62,091 nucleotides of DNA from an uncultured Oscillospiraceae bacterium (lineage in GTDB: Bacteria > Bacillota > Clostridia > Oscillospirales > Oscillospiraceae): contig CAKTPI010000009.1 in NCBI GenBank assembly GCA_934591635.1, positions 1-62,091 of the forward strand. The letters run 5' to 3'. The stretch's first letter is position 1; each line of letters opens with the position of its first letter. The notes beneath the pieces were generated by a model that did no database searches, was not told the DNA's origin, and saw nothing but the letters and a program-made list of their open reading frames with translations. Positions 53,663-61,998 of this stretch are shown in pieces. Both the position numbers and the translations under genes were made by a program.

Positions 53663-53683
53663 ATCGATATATCCCATATCGAT
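53663..53683 (-). promoter_or_regulatory. Inverted repeat between rex promoter and gene
   Basis: ATCGATAT-ATCCC-ATATCGAT has 8-bp arms and overlaps the start of the rex transcript. A further TATCGATA follows at about 53646-53653. It may be an operator, but it is not the TTGTTAA-type Rex site. Confidence 0.5.
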
Positions 53684-53710
53684 TATATCATAGCGGATGC
53701 CGGTTTTCAA
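53682..53710 (-). promoter_or_regulatory. Promoter of rex
   Basis: On the minus strand TTGAAA (53710-53705) and a perfect TATAAT (53687-53682) with a 17-base spacer, immediately after the sigE stop. Confidence 0.75.
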
Positions 53711-53717
53711 CCACATT

Positions 53718-54416
53718 TTATGCACAGCTGGTTTGACGGATCATCTCCTTGCGGAGCTTGCCCATGATGCGCTTTTCCAGCCGGGAGATGTAAGACTGGG
53801 AAATACCCATTTTTTCTGCCACTTCCTTTTGTGTCAATTCCTTGCGGCCCTCCAGGCCATAGCGCATGACCACGATCTCCCGTTCCCGGCTTGGGAGTTC
53901 TCCCAGAGCCTGACGCAGAACGCACAAATCCACATCATCCTCCAATGGCCGGGCAATTTCGTCCCCATCCGTCCCCAAAATATCAGACAGCAGCAGCTCA
54001 TTGCCGTCCCCGTCCAGGTTAATCGGCTCATCCAGGGAAATTTCTACTTTTTGACCGGATATTTTCCGAATATGCATCAAAATCTCATTTTCAATGCATC
54101 GGGAGGCATAGGTTGCCAGGCGGATATTCTTATCCTGCCGGTAGGTGCCGATTGCCTTGATCAGACCGATGGTACCGATGGAAATCAAATCCTCCAAACC
54201 GGTGGACACATTGTCAAACCGCCGGGCAATATACACCACCAAGCGGAGATTGTGCTCCACCAGCTTTTTCTTTGCGTCCTCGTCCCCCTGTTCCAGCGCA
54301 GCCAGAGCCGCCTTTTCCTCCTCCCCCTTCAGCGGCGGGGGCAGGGTTTCGCTGCCCCCGATATAATAGAGGCCGTTTTCCTTCGGGCGTAAACAACACA
54401 GAATCCACTTCAGCAT
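53718..54416 (-). CDS. sigE: RNA polymerase sporulation sigma factor E
   Basis: Early mother-cell sigma factor of 232 aa. The N-terminal pro-sequence ([20 protein letters not shown]) is removed by SpoIIGA. Region 2 reads RNLR-type [20 protein letters not shown], then [18 protein letters not shown] and [19 protein letters not shown]. Region 4 has [20 protein letters not shown] and [14 protein letters not shown]. It overlaps the spoIIGA stop by seven bases. Confidence 0.95.
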   Translation of the reverse strand: MLKWILCCLRPKENGLYYIGGSETLPPPLKGEEEKAALAALEQGDEDAKKKLVEHNLRLVVYIARRFDNVSTGLEDLISIGTIGLIKAIGTYRQDKNIRLATYASRCIENEILMHIRKISGQKVEISLDEPINLDGDGNELLLSDILGTDGDEIARPLEDDVDLCVLRQALGELPSREREIVVMRYGLEGRKELTQKEVAEKMGISQSYISRLEKRIMGKLRKEMIRQTSCA

Positions 54417-55162
54417 AAATTACCTCCCGCAAGTGCCTGATATTCCGAACCAAAGCTCTGGGGCGCAAAGGCCACCAGGGCTGTGCGGCTTCTGCCTCCT
54501 AAGCGCACCCTTGGAAAGCGCATGGCAAGCAGCAGTCCGTTTGCTTCCCCCACCGCCCGATAGGGCACCAGCCGCAAACCCGGCAAAGGCATCTGTTCCA
54601 ATGTTTCCAGGGGACGGCACAGCTGCCGTTCTGTCAGGCCTGTAAGCGCCCGGGCCTCTGTGCTGCCGATCACCAGCACCGGCTCGCCGGTGACCGGATC
54701 CCGGAGTTCATTTCCGGTGTCGTACAGAGCTTTCAATCGAACCGTCCTGCCCTGGCCCACAATCTCCACGGGAATGAGCCGCCTGTGTTGGGCGCCAAAG
54801 GCAAATCGCCCCAGGCACTGCACCCCGACCAGGCACAGCGGCAGCTGCCACACACCCCCCTGCCCTGCCGCCGCAACGGCATAGCCCAGCGCCATGGTGA
54901 GCAGAATGTACACGCCGCCGGTTTTCAGATCCCAGCCGTAGCACAGCAGCGCCATCCCCGCCAGCACTCCCAGGTGCCAGGGCAATGCCGCAAAATGTCG
55001 GAATTCCGGCTGCATGCACCCCGCCGCGTATCCAGCCCCCAGCGCCGCCGGGAGCAGCAGCCGCAGAGGCCGGATATTTTTCCCCGCCAGATGCCCTGTA
55101 CCTGCCAGCAGCAGGGCGTTGACACAGAAATTCAGCGCCGCCACTACGATGATCCTGCTCAG
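54410..55162 (-). CDS. spoIIGA: Sigma-E processing peptidase SpoIIGA
   Basis: Membrane aspartic protease of about 250 aa. Five hydrophobic helices fill the N-terminal half ([20 protein letters not shown] and following). The C-terminal cytoplasmic domain has the catalytic [20 protein letters not shown]. It activates pro-sigma E at the septum. The start is unusual: the frame is open to 55342, but a terminator lies there. A -10-like TATAGT is at 55190-55195, and AAGGGGGG lies six bases before a CTG at 55162, exactly where the family starts. An ATG at 55237 is an alternative. Confidence 0.85.
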   Translation of the reverse strand: MSRIIVVAALNFCVNALLLAGTGHLAGKNIRPLRLLLPAALGAGYAAGCMQPEFRHFAALPWHLGVLAGMALLCYGWDLKTGGVYILLTMALGYAVAAAGQGGVWQLPLCLVGVQCLGRFAFGAQHRRLIPVEIVGQGRTVRLKALYDTGNELRDPVTGEPVLVIGSTEARALTGLTERQLCRPLETLEQMPLPGLRLVPYRAVGEANGLLLAMRFPRVRLGGRSRTALVAFAPQSFGSEYQALAGGNLC

Positions 55163-55331
55163 TGCACTCCCCCCTTCCGGACAGCCCCCACTATACCCCG
55201 GTGCGGCAAAGAAGGCAGTCGGTTTCCATGGGGCCATACGCCGCAAGTTCCCGTCCCTGTCCCCGGCATTCTGCGGCAACCGGGGCAATGCCGCCCCTGC
55301 TCTCACAGGCCGGGGGCCGGAAAAGGAAAAA

Positions 55332-55376
55332 CCATCCCCCATCGGGTCATCACTTTTGTGACCGATGGGGGATGGC
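55332..55376 (-). terminator. Terminator after the DUF951 gene
   Basis: CCATCCCCCATCGG pairs with CCGATGGGGGATGG (14 bp, extended by TCA/TGA with a bulge). On the minus strand TTTTTCC follows. It separates the CpsC-rarA-DUF951 transcript from spoIIGA-sigE. Confidence 0.85.
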
Positions 55377-55378
55377 GT

Positions 55379-55573
55379 TTATTTCAGGGAATCGGCGGGT
55401 CTTTCCACGGAGCGGATGTTTTTCTCCGCCTTTTGGCGCGGGGTCATCAGCTCATGGCCGCAGCCCAGGCACCGCAGGCGGAAGTCCGCGCCGGTGCGCA
55501 GCACCAGCCAGCGTTTTTCCCCGCAGGGATGGGGCTTTTTCATCACAAGAATGTCGTTCAGGCGAATATCCAT
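55379..55573 (-). CDS. DUF951-family small protein
   Basis: Protein of 64 aa whose first 50 residues are diagnostic: DIRLNDILVMKKPHPCGEKR, WLVLRTGADFRLRCLGCGHE and LMTPRQKAEKNI. The cysteines in HPCG and CLGCGH may bind a metal. Function is unknown. It follows rarA by nine bases. Confidence 0.92.
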   Translation of the reverse strand: MDIRLNDILVMKKPHPCGEKRWLVLRTGADFRLRCLGCGHELMTPRQKAEKNIRSVERPADSLK

Positions 55574-55582
55574 GGGGCCTCC

Positions 55583-56842
55583 TTATTTCTTAATGGCATC
55601 CCAGTAGGCCTTGGCAGCCTGCTCCAGCTTATTAGGGCCGTACTCATAATAATGCTTGCCCACCAGAGCATCCGGCAGGTACTGCTGCTGCACCCAATGG
55701 TTGGGGAAATCGTGGGGATAGAGGTAACCCTGCTCCCGCTCCTGGGTATAGGTATCGGCATGGACGTTTTGCAGATGTCGGGGGAAGTCACCGCCCAGGC
55801 CCTTGCGCACATCGTCCAGGGCAGCGTCCAGAGCGATGTGGCCGGAATTGGACTTTGGCGAGGTCGCCATCAGCACAGCGGCATCCCCCAGAGGAATTCG
55901 CGCTTCCGGCATGCCCAGCATCAGGGCCATATCCACGCAGCCCTTCACAATGGGGATGATCTGCGGGAAGGCCAGTCCCACGTCCTCCGCCGCAATCACC
56001 ATCAGGCGGCGGCAGGCGGACTGCATCTGCCCCGCCTCCAGGAGCCTTGCCAGGTAGTGGCAGGCAGCATCCGGGTCCGAACCCCGGATGGACTTTTGCA
56101 GTGCGGAGAGCAAATCATAGTGGTTGTCCCCCTCCCGGTCGGCCCGCATGGCGCTCTTCTGGGTGACAGTCTTGGCGTCCTCCAGGGTCAGCGGCAGCCT
56201 GTCTCCCTCCGGCACACCGGCAGAGAACAGCACCTCCACCGCGTTGAGGGCTTTGCGCAGATCGCCGCCGCAGGCGCCGGCAATATATTCCAGTGCCCCC
56301 GCCTCCGGCTGGGCGTGAAGCCCGGTGCGCTGCTCCATGCAGCCAACAGCCCGCTTGACCGCCTGCAAAGCAGCGGCGGTGGAAATCTGCTTGAACTCAA
56401 ACACGGTGGAGCGGCTGAGGATGGCGTTGAATACGTAAAAGTAGGGGTTCTCGGTGGTGGAGGCGATCAGGGTGATTTTGCCGTTTTCGATGTATTCCAG
56501 CAGGGACTGCTGCTGCTTTTTGTTGAAGGACTGAATCTCGTCCAGATACAGCAGCACCCCATTGGGGGCCATGAAGGTATCCAGCTGAGCGACAATTTCC
56601 TTGATATCCGCCGTGGAGGCTGTGGTGGCATTGAGCTTGAAGAGGGTGCGGTTGGTCTGCTTGGCAATGATATTCGCCACCGTGGTTTTTCCTGTGCCGC
56701 TGGGGCCATAGAAGACCATGTTGGGGATATTGCCGGAATCGATCAGGCGGCGCAGCACCGCGCCCTTGCCCAGAATATGCTCCTGCCCGAACACCTCATC
56801 CAGGCTCTGGGGCCGCAGCAGGTCGGCCAATGGCTGATACAT
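55583..56842 (-). CDS. rarA: Replication-associated recombination protein RarA (MgsA)
   Basis: AAA+ ATPase of 419 aa related to clamp loaders, acting at stalled forks. Seen: LADLLRPQSLDEVFGQEHIL, Walker A FYGPSGTGKTTVANIIAK, Walker B LLYLDEIQSFNKKQQ, sensor IASTTENPYFYVFNAILSR, and the C-terminal tetramerisation domain with YLPDALVGKHYYEYGPNKLE. ATG at 56842 follows AAAGGGGG. The longer frame to 57262 is antisense overlap, not coding. Confidence 0.96.
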   Translation of the reverse strand: MYQPLADLLRPQSLDEVFGQEHILGKGAVLRRLIDSGNIPNMVFYGPSGTGKTTVANIIAKQTNRTLFKLNATTASTADIKEIVAQLDTFMAPNGVLLYLDEIQSFNKKQQQSLLEYIENGKITLIASTTENPYFYVFNAILSRSTVFEFKQISTAAALQAVKRAVGCMEQRTGLHAQPEAGALEYIAGACGGDLRKALNAVEVLFSAGVPEGDRLPLTLEDAKTVTQKSAMRADREGDNHYDLLSALQKSIRGSDPDAACHYLARLLEAGQMQSACRRLMVIAAEDVGLAFPQIIPIVKGCVDMALMLGMPEARIPLGDAAVLMATSPKSNSGHIALDAALDDVRKGLGGDFPRHLQNVHADTYTQEREQGYLYPHDFPNHWVQQQYLPDALVGKHYYEYGPNKLEQAAKAYWDAIKK

Positions 56843-56934
56843 GTCAATTCCCCCTTTCATTTTGGTGGTTATTATAGCACAAACGCGCGAAAAAGCAAAC
56901 AGAAAAAGGGCGCGGCTGCCCGCGCCCAATGGGT

Positions 56935-57078
56935 TTACTTTTTCCTGCGTTCCGCAAAGCGCCGCAGGTACTCTTCCTGTTCCCGATCCTCCTGCTCCCG
57001 GTTCTGTCCGGAGCCGGATGCCGCCAGCACCAGATAGAGCAGCACCGTCAGCCCCAGCGCGATAAAAAACAGCACCAT
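56935..57078 (-). CDS. Small single-span membrane protein
   Basis: Protein of 47 aa: one hydrophobic helix (MVLFFIALGLTVLLYLVLAA) followed by a charged cytoplasmic tail rich in E/Q/R (ending RRFAERRKK). AGGTGGA precedes the ATG. It lies between cpsB and rarA on the same strand. No family recognised. Confidence 0.6.
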   Translation of the reverse strand: MVLFFIALGLTVLLYLVLAASGSGQNREQEDREQEEYLRRFAERRKK

Positions 57079-57152
57079 ACGCTTCCACCTCTCCAAGAAG
57101 AGGATATGAACAGAAGCGGGAAAGTATGCATGATTTTTGCGCCTGTTTTTCC

Positions 57153-57824
57153 CTACAGCCCCAGCAGGTCTCTTGCAAAATCTCCGGCAGCCTCGGCCGC
57201 CTCCTGAGGCACCAGGTTCCAGTTGGGCTTGCGGGTATCCAGGTTGTGGCAGTCGGAGCCAATGAGCTGGAATTTGTCCTTTTCCATCTGTTTCATGGCC
57301 TTCCGGCGGCCCAGCCAGCCGGAGAACAGCGAGCAGTTCACCTGCATCAGGATGCCGCTCTCCCGCAGCTCGTCCCATACTTTTTCATCCCTGCAGAAGG
57401 AGCGGTAGCGCTCGATATGGGCCAGCACCAGCTGGAGGTCTCCCCTGTCCTGCAAATTCAGCACGGTGCGGATGATCCGTTCGTTCCAGGGGCAGAAGGG
57501 CATTTCCAGCAGCAGCACCCCGGTGTCGCCGATGCACAGAGAGGTGATCTCTTCGGCGTTATCCATATTGTCGAAAAACTGCACCTCCGCTCCCAGCAGC
57601 AGCTGGGGGCAGCCGTCATCCAGGCTCTCCCATAGGGTCTGCCAGCTGCGGCTGCGGCGCTGCAGAAAGCGGGTGGGATTATTCTGCCTGGCATAAAAAT
57701 GGGGGGTGAGCACCAGGGTATCCACCCCCAGTTCCCGCTCCATATGGAGCATTTGCAGGCTCATAGAAACATCTTTGCTGCCGTCATCCATAGATGGCAG
57801 AATGTGGGTGTGAAAATCAACCAT
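57153..57824 (-). CDS. CpsB/YwqE-type PHP tyrosine-protein phosphatase
   Basis: Metal-dependent phosphatase of 223 aa in the PHP fold. Metal-binding motifs: MVDFHTHILPSMDDG, LVLTPHFYAR, LAHIERY and IGSDCHNLDTRKPNW. It reverses phosphorylation by the BY-kinase encoded just before it. ATG at 57824 overlaps the kinase stop by eight bases. The frame to 58028 is a spurious extension. Confidence 0.92.
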   Translation of the reverse strand: MVDFHTHILPSMDDGSKDVSMSLQMLHMERELGVDTLVLTPHFYARQNNPTRFLQRRSRSWQTLWESLDDGCPQLLLGAEVQFFDNMDNAEEITSLCIGDTGVLLLEMPFCPWNERIIRTVLNLQDRGDLQLVLAHIERYRSFCRDEKVWDELRESGILMQVNCSLFSGWLGRRKAMKQMEKDKFQLIGSDCHNLDTRKPNWNLVPQEAAEAAGDFARDLLGL

Positions 57825-58626
57825 TGCTTTGTTCTGCTTCCTTTGGTTCCAGCTCCTGAGGCTCCGGCTGAGGGGCCGGAGGTTTGGGCTGCCCGCGGGG
57901 CGGCGCGGCCTCGTAGCCGGCGTATTCCCTGGCGTAATGTCTGCCGGACTTTTGCTGGCGGCTGCCATTGGACATGACGAAGCCCAGAATTTTGGACTGG
58001 GCAAACCGGAGCAGCCGCACCGTCTCATCCAGTGCCTTTTTGTCGCAGTAATTCTGCCGCACCACCACGATCACACCGTCCAGGAATTTGGAGATGGTGA
58101 GGGCATCAGAGACTGCCATCACCGGGGGCAAATCCACAATGATGTAGTCGAAATAATCCTTCATAATCCGCAGGGTGACCTCCATCTGGTTGGAGTCCAG
58201 CAGCTCTGCGGGGTTGGGGGGTGCGGCGCCGGCGGTGATCACCTTCCAGTTGCTCAGGATGCCGGAGCCCTGGAGCACCTCGCTGCTGCTGTTCTGCCCG
58301 GCCAGGAGGTTGCTCAGGCCAGGGGTGGGGCGCAGCCCCATGCGCCTTGCCAGCACCGGCAGACGCATATCTCCCTCGATCAGCAGCACCCGTTTACCGG
58401 TCTGGGCCAGGGTATAGGAGAGGTTAATAGAGGTGGTGCTCTTGGCCTCGCCCCGCAGGGCGCTGGTCAGGCCGATGATCTTGCTCTTACCGAAGTCCGG
58501 CAGGCTGAAGGCCAGATTGGTGCGCAGGAGCTTATAGGCCTCCGCCGCCCCGAAGTCCAGGCCGTTGGCAATGGTGCGGGCGGTATCCTCAGCGGAGGCA
58601 GTGTGACTGATCTTTTTCTTTGCCAT
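57817..58626 (-). CDS. CpsD/CapB-type bacterial tyrosine kinase
   Basis: BY-kinase of 269 aa. AYKLLRTNLAFS begins the domain. Walker A is ALRGEAKSTTSINLS, Walker A' is VLLIEGDMRLPVLARRMGL, and Walker B is YIIVDLPPVMAVSD. The C-terminal tail is Pro/Glu-rich with several tyrosines (HYAREYAGYE) that may be autophosphorylated. ATG at 58626 follows AGAAGG. It needs the CpsC-like membrane adaptor of the preceding gene. Confidence 0.93.
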   Translation of the reverse strand: MAKKKISHTASAEDTARTIANGLDFGAAEAYKLLRTNLAFSLPDFGKSKIIGLTSALRGEAKSTTSINLSYTLAQTGKRVLLIEGDMRLPVLARRMGLRPTPGLSNLLAGQNSSSEVLQGSGILSNWKVITAGAAPPNPAELLDSNQMEVTLRIMKDYFDYIIVDLPPVMAVSDALTISKFLDGVIVVVRQNYCDKKALDETVRLLRFAQSKILGFVMSNGSRQQKSGRHYAREYAGYEAAPPRGQPKPPAPQPEPQELEPKEAEQSNG

Positions 58627-58630
58627 AGCG

Positions 58631-59380
58631 TTACCTTCTGTTTTTGGTGCCATCGCCGGAATAATAGCTGTAGCGCTCCGGTTCACTGGAAAGCAGATTG
58701 GGGATCACCGACAGCACAGGGATATCCGGGTAGGTCTTGGTGAGATAATCCGCGTCGTGAATCTTGTCGTCCGTCATATCCAGGAGGATTGCCAGGGCTG
58801 AGGCCAGGATCATACCCAGCAGCGTTCCCTTGGCGGCAGCGCCTACATAGCTGGGCGAACTGCGCCGAACCGGCCGCACCGCATTATCCACAATGCGCAC
58901 CGAGCTGCCATCCACCACAGCGGAAATCTTATCGGGCAGTACACCGGCAATGGTGTTGGCCAGCAGCTCCGCCTCCGCCGGGTTGGGACTTGTGACATTG
59001 ATGTAGAAAATTTCCGTTCCGTTGACCGAGGCGGCGGACACCATATCCTTCAGCTCCTCGTAGGTGTAGGAAACACCGGAACGCGCAATCACCTCTTCCA
59101 GGGTGGAACGGGTATTGAGGATGACGATATAGGTATCCACCAGGCTCTTAGCCGCCGTCAGCTCGGAAGCGCTGATGCTCAGCCGCGCCCCGCTCAGGGA
59201 CACGCTGGAGGTATTGACATACAGATACGCCCGGGCATCATACAGGGGCGTCACGAAGGCATAGGTCACTGCCAGCACCAGGGCGCCCAGCAGCGCCCCC
59301 ACCAGCAAAATCAGCAGTGCCCTGCGCCACAGAACCTGCATCAGATGCAGGAAATTCACGCTCTCGGTTTTTCGGTTCAT
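58631..59380 (-). CDS. CpsC/Wzz-type membrane adaptor
   Basis: Chain-length-determinant family protein of 249 aa with two membrane helices (LILLVGALLGALVLAVTYAF near 20-40 and GTLLGMILASALAILLDM near 190-207). The extracellular part has YDARAYLYVNTSS and YINVTSPNPAEAELLANTIA. Such proteins activate the BY-kinase and control polymer length. No polysaccharide synthesis genes are adjacent. Confidence 0.92.
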   Translation of the reverse strand: MNRKTESVNFLHLMQVLWRRALLILLVGALLGALVLAVTYAFVTPLYDARAYLYVNTSSVSLSGARLSISASELTAAKSLVDTYIVILNTRSTLEEVIARSGVSYTYEELKDMVSAASVNGTEIFYINVTSPNPAEAELLANTIAGVLPDKISAVVDGSSVRIVDNAVRPVRRSSPSYVGAAAKGTLLGMILASALAILLDMTDDKIHDADYLTKTYPDIPVLSVIPNLLSSEPERYSYYSGDGTKNRR

Positions 59381-59437
59381 GGTGGTTCCCTTTTCAGCAT
59401 ATGCCGCCCGGATAAAGGGGCGGAAATTGTCCCTTTT

Positions 59438-59466
59438 ATTTTACACGAGGAGGCGTTTTTTGTCAA
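59438..59466 (-). promoter_or_regulatory. Promoter of the CpsC-CpsD-CpsB operon
   Basis: On the minus strand TTGACA (59466-59461) and TAAAAT (59443-59438) with a 17-base spacer; nearly consensus. Confidence 0.8.
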
Positions 59467-59563
59467 ACAGATTTCGTTGGTTTTTGTACCAAAAATTACG
59501 TGATATCAAAATAATTATCCCCTTCCAAAGGAATTTTGGACAGATTTATTGCCGGAAAAGAAA

Positions 59564-59592
59564 TTGACAGCTTCCGTCGAAACTGGTATAAT
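59564..59592 (+). promoter_or_regulatory. Promoter of the PilZ gene
   Basis: Perfect TTGACA (59564-59569) and TATAAT (59587-59592) with a 17-base spacer, 39 bases before the ATG. Full consensus, so probably highly expressed. Confidence 0.88.
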
Positions 59593-59631
59593 GTGTTAAC
59601 GGTAAAAATGGGATGAGTAGGAGGACTGAAT

Positions 59632-60315
59632 ATGTCCGAAGCATTGCGAATCCGCGCGGGGACGAAGCTCCGCATGGCACTGGATGTGCCCATCGGGCAG
59701 GAACCCGCCTTTAATCTGGTGTGTACCTTTGTAAAAGCGCTGGATACTGCCTCTTTCCTGATTTCCATCCCCATGCGGGACGGGCAGGCGCTGCCACTGG
59801 ATGAGAACCAGAAGCTTCTCATCTGCTTTGGCAGCGGTGCCGATATGCAGATCGTGGCCGGCTACGCGGATGACATTGTGAAAGACGGCATCCGGCGCTG
59901 CTGGAAGATCCGCCGGGTTTCCGAGCAGCGGCAGTTCTTCCGCCGTGTGGACGAACGTCTGCGGGCCACCATTCCCATTAAGTTCACCCAGCCCACCTGG
60001 AAGCCCAATGCCGACGGCATCATCGTCCCTGAGGACGGTATGACGCTGGATATTTCCGCAGGCGGTCTTGCCTGCTATCTCAACCGGGGTATGAACGTGG
60101 GTGAGGTTTGCGAAATGACCCTGCCCACCATCGGCGCTGCCCGGGAGGGACATGAAATTGCCGGTGCCGTAGCCGTCATCTGCTGGACCCGGGAGGCCCC
60201 CAAGGGCAGCCCCTTCCGACGGGTTGCCGGCTTCCAGTTCCGCTTTGCCGACAGCGTGGAGCGGCAGCAGATGCAGGACTACGTTGAGAATATCAAAAAG
60301 CGGTATAAGCTATGA
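59632..60315 (+). CDS. PilZ-domain c-di-GMP-binding protein (YcgR-like)
   Basis: Protein of 227 aa with an N-terminal YcgR_2/PilZN-like half (about 1-95) and a C-terminal PilZ domain. The c-di-GMP motifs are present: RxxxR in QRQFFRRVDERLRATIPIKF and DISAGGLACYL (D/NxSxxG). Likely a c-di-GMP effector of surface behaviour. It overlaps the next gene by four bases. It diverges from the tyrosine-kinase operon, which suggests a shared role at the cell surface. Confidence 0.88.
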   Translation: MSEALRIRAGTKLRMALDVPIGQEPAFNLVCTFVKALDTASFLISIPMRDGQALPLDENQKLLICFGSGADMQIVAGYADDIVKDGIRRCWKIRRVSEQRQFFRRVDERLRATIPIKFTQPTWKPNADGIIVPEDGMTLDISAGGLACYLNRGMNVGEVCEMTLPTIGAAREGHEIAGAVAVICWTREAPKGSPFRRVAGFQFRFADSVERQQMQDYVENIKKRYKL

Positions 60316-61346
60316 TCGAAATAGAAGAAAAGCAGGAAGTCCCGGCGGAGGAAACACCGGCGGAAGCTCCTGAGGAAACGCCCAAAAAGCAAAAGAAAGC
60401 AAAGCGCCGCAAAAAGAAGGATCTGATGCGCATCGAGGAGCTGGAAAAGCTCATGGCCGAAACCGGCGGCGATGTGGATCCGGATACCGTGGTAAGCATG
60501 TACATGCCCCGGCGGAAGCGGAAGCTGCTGGCTGCCTCGCTGCTGCGGCTGGATAAGCTGCGGCTGTGTCTGCTGGCTCTGCTGCTTGCCTTAGTGGTGC
60601 TGTTCATTGCCGCCTTCTCCCAGGAGAAGATGGGCAACTTTACCATCAACCTGAACCGGCTGGAGCTGTTCCGCAAGGGCATTGCCATCGATTCTGACCC
60701 CTATTTCTCCGCTCCCACTGCCCGGCTGATCGCCGAAACGGTGGAGGACGCCACCAATATTTCCATTGAGGATATCCCCACGGATGTGGACGATATCGAC
60801 GGCAGCCACAACGGCGAAAGTTACATGGCATTCACCTACTATGTCCGCAATGCGGGCAAGGAGGATGTATCTTATCTTGCAACCATCACCCTTGATTCCT
60901 GCTCCAAGGGGGCAGAGGAGGCCGTGCGGGTGGCGGTGTGGCGCAACGGCAAGGAAGTCGTTTACGCCATGCCCTCCGCCACCGGCGAACCGGAAAAGGA
61001 CTGCACGAATTTCGAAAGTCCGTCCCTGGTGTGCTCCTTCCGGGTGGATGATTTCCTGGTTGGCTATGTGGACAAGTACACCATCGTCATCTGGATGGAG
61101 GGTGACGACCCGGAGTGCGTGGATAAAATCGTGGGCGGTTCCGTCCAGTTCACCATGCGCATCGACGCCGACGACAACAACGACGACAGCCTGCTCCACA
61201 AATTCATCCAGGACATCGGCGACACCCTGTCCAGCAACAAACCCATCAGCGCCGCCGGCAACGACGCCCCCAACTACTATAACAGCGGCGAAGTCACCTG
61301 GTTCAACCGCAGAAACCAAGACAGCATGTGGACGGGGGAGGAATAG
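60312..61346 (+). CDS. Single-span membrane protein of unknown function
   Basis: Protein of 344 aa. The cytoplasmic N-terminus is very acidic, then lysine-rich (KKQKKAKRRKKKDL), up to about residue 75. One membrane helix covers about 80-105 (LRLCLLALLLALVVLFIAAF). The rest is extracellular and acidic, with two beta-rich segments. Topology fits a surface or signalling protein. ATGA overlap with the PilZ gene implies joint function. No family recognised. Confidence 0.7.
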   Translation: MIEIEEKQEVPAEETPAEAPEETPKKQKKAKRRKKKDLMRIEELEKLMAETGGDVDPDTVVSMYMPRRKRKLLAASLLRLDKLRLCLLALLLALVVLFIAAFSQEKMGNFTINLNRLELFRKGIAIDSDPYFSAPTARLIAETVEDATNISIEDIPTDVDDIDGSHNGESYMAFTYYVRNAGKEDVSYLATITLDSCSKGAEEAVRVAVWRNGKEVVYAMPSATGEPEKDCTNFESPSLVCSFRVDDFLVGYVDKYTIVIWMEGDDPECVDKIVGGSVQFTMRIDADDNNDDSLLHKFIQDIGDTLSSNKPISAAGNDAPNYYNSGEVTWFNRRNQDSMWTGEE

Positions 61347-61347
61347 C

Positions 61348-61440
61348 CCCCTGTAGGGAAGGCTATCAGCCTCCCGCTCGCGAAGCGCTTTCGGTGTTTG
61401 TTTGTTGAATGGTGCGTATCCAAATATTTCGCCGTTCAAC
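61348..61440 (+). repeat. Left 93-bp flanking repeat of the RAYT gene
   Basis: Starts CCCCTGTAGGG and ends GCCGTTCAAC. It holds the hairpin AGGCTATCAGCCT and GAAGCGCTTTC. It is a direct, about 75-80% identical copy of 61999-62091. Confidence 0.8.
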
Positions 61441-61516
61441 GCACCTGATTCGTTATCGCACCGGGGCAGGAGGATAATATCCCCCTACCCAATGCAGCTT
61501 GTTTGGAGGGGAATGT

Positions 61517-61990
61517 GTGGAACAGCCAGTAAGGAAGCGAAACCGTTTGCCTGCATTCGATTATGGCTCTCCCGGCTATTATTTCATCACCATATGTACG
61601 AAGGGCAAGGAATGTCTGTTCTGGGAACACAACGGGCTGACAGGAAATCAGCCGCTGCTGTCCAGCGTTGGCAGGATTGTCCGAGAATGCATTATGGATA
61701 TCCCACGTCATTACCCCGCCATTCGGGTCGATCAGTTCAATGTGATGCCCAATCATGTTCATTTAATTTTGGAAATCACAGAACTCACACATGCCGATAT
61801 TCCAACTATCATCGGCCAGCTGAAGCGGGCAGCTTCAAAGTCGGCTGGCTTCCCCATCTGGCAGAGAAGTTACCACGATCATGTCATTCGTGGTGACGAT
61901 GATTACCAAAAGATATGGGAGTATGTCGCGTACAACCACCTGAAATGGCAAACAGATTGTTTTTATATTCCGCCGGAACCCAATGATTGA
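61517..61990 (+). CDS. REP-associated tyrosine transposase (RAYT, Y1 family)
   Basis: Single-strand-type transposase of 157 aa. Seen: FDYGSPGYYFITICTKGKEC, the HUH motif VMPNHVHLIL and the C-terminal tyrosine region ending WEYVAYNHLKWQTDCFY. RAYT proteins process REP-type palindromes and are usually single-copy domesticated genes. GTG at 61517 has GGAGGGG seven bases upstream. TTG at 61499 overlaps that site. It is flanked by 93-bp repeats. Confidence 0.9.
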   Translation: MEQPVRKRNRLPAFDYGSPGYYFITICTKGKECLFWEHNGLTGNQPLLSSVGRIVRECIMDIPRHYPAIRVDQFNVMPNHVHLILEITELTHADIPTIIGQLKRAASKSAGFPIWQRSYHDHVIRGDDDYQKIWEYVAYNHLKWQTDCFYIPPEPND

Positions 61991-61998
61991 ACCCCGCG

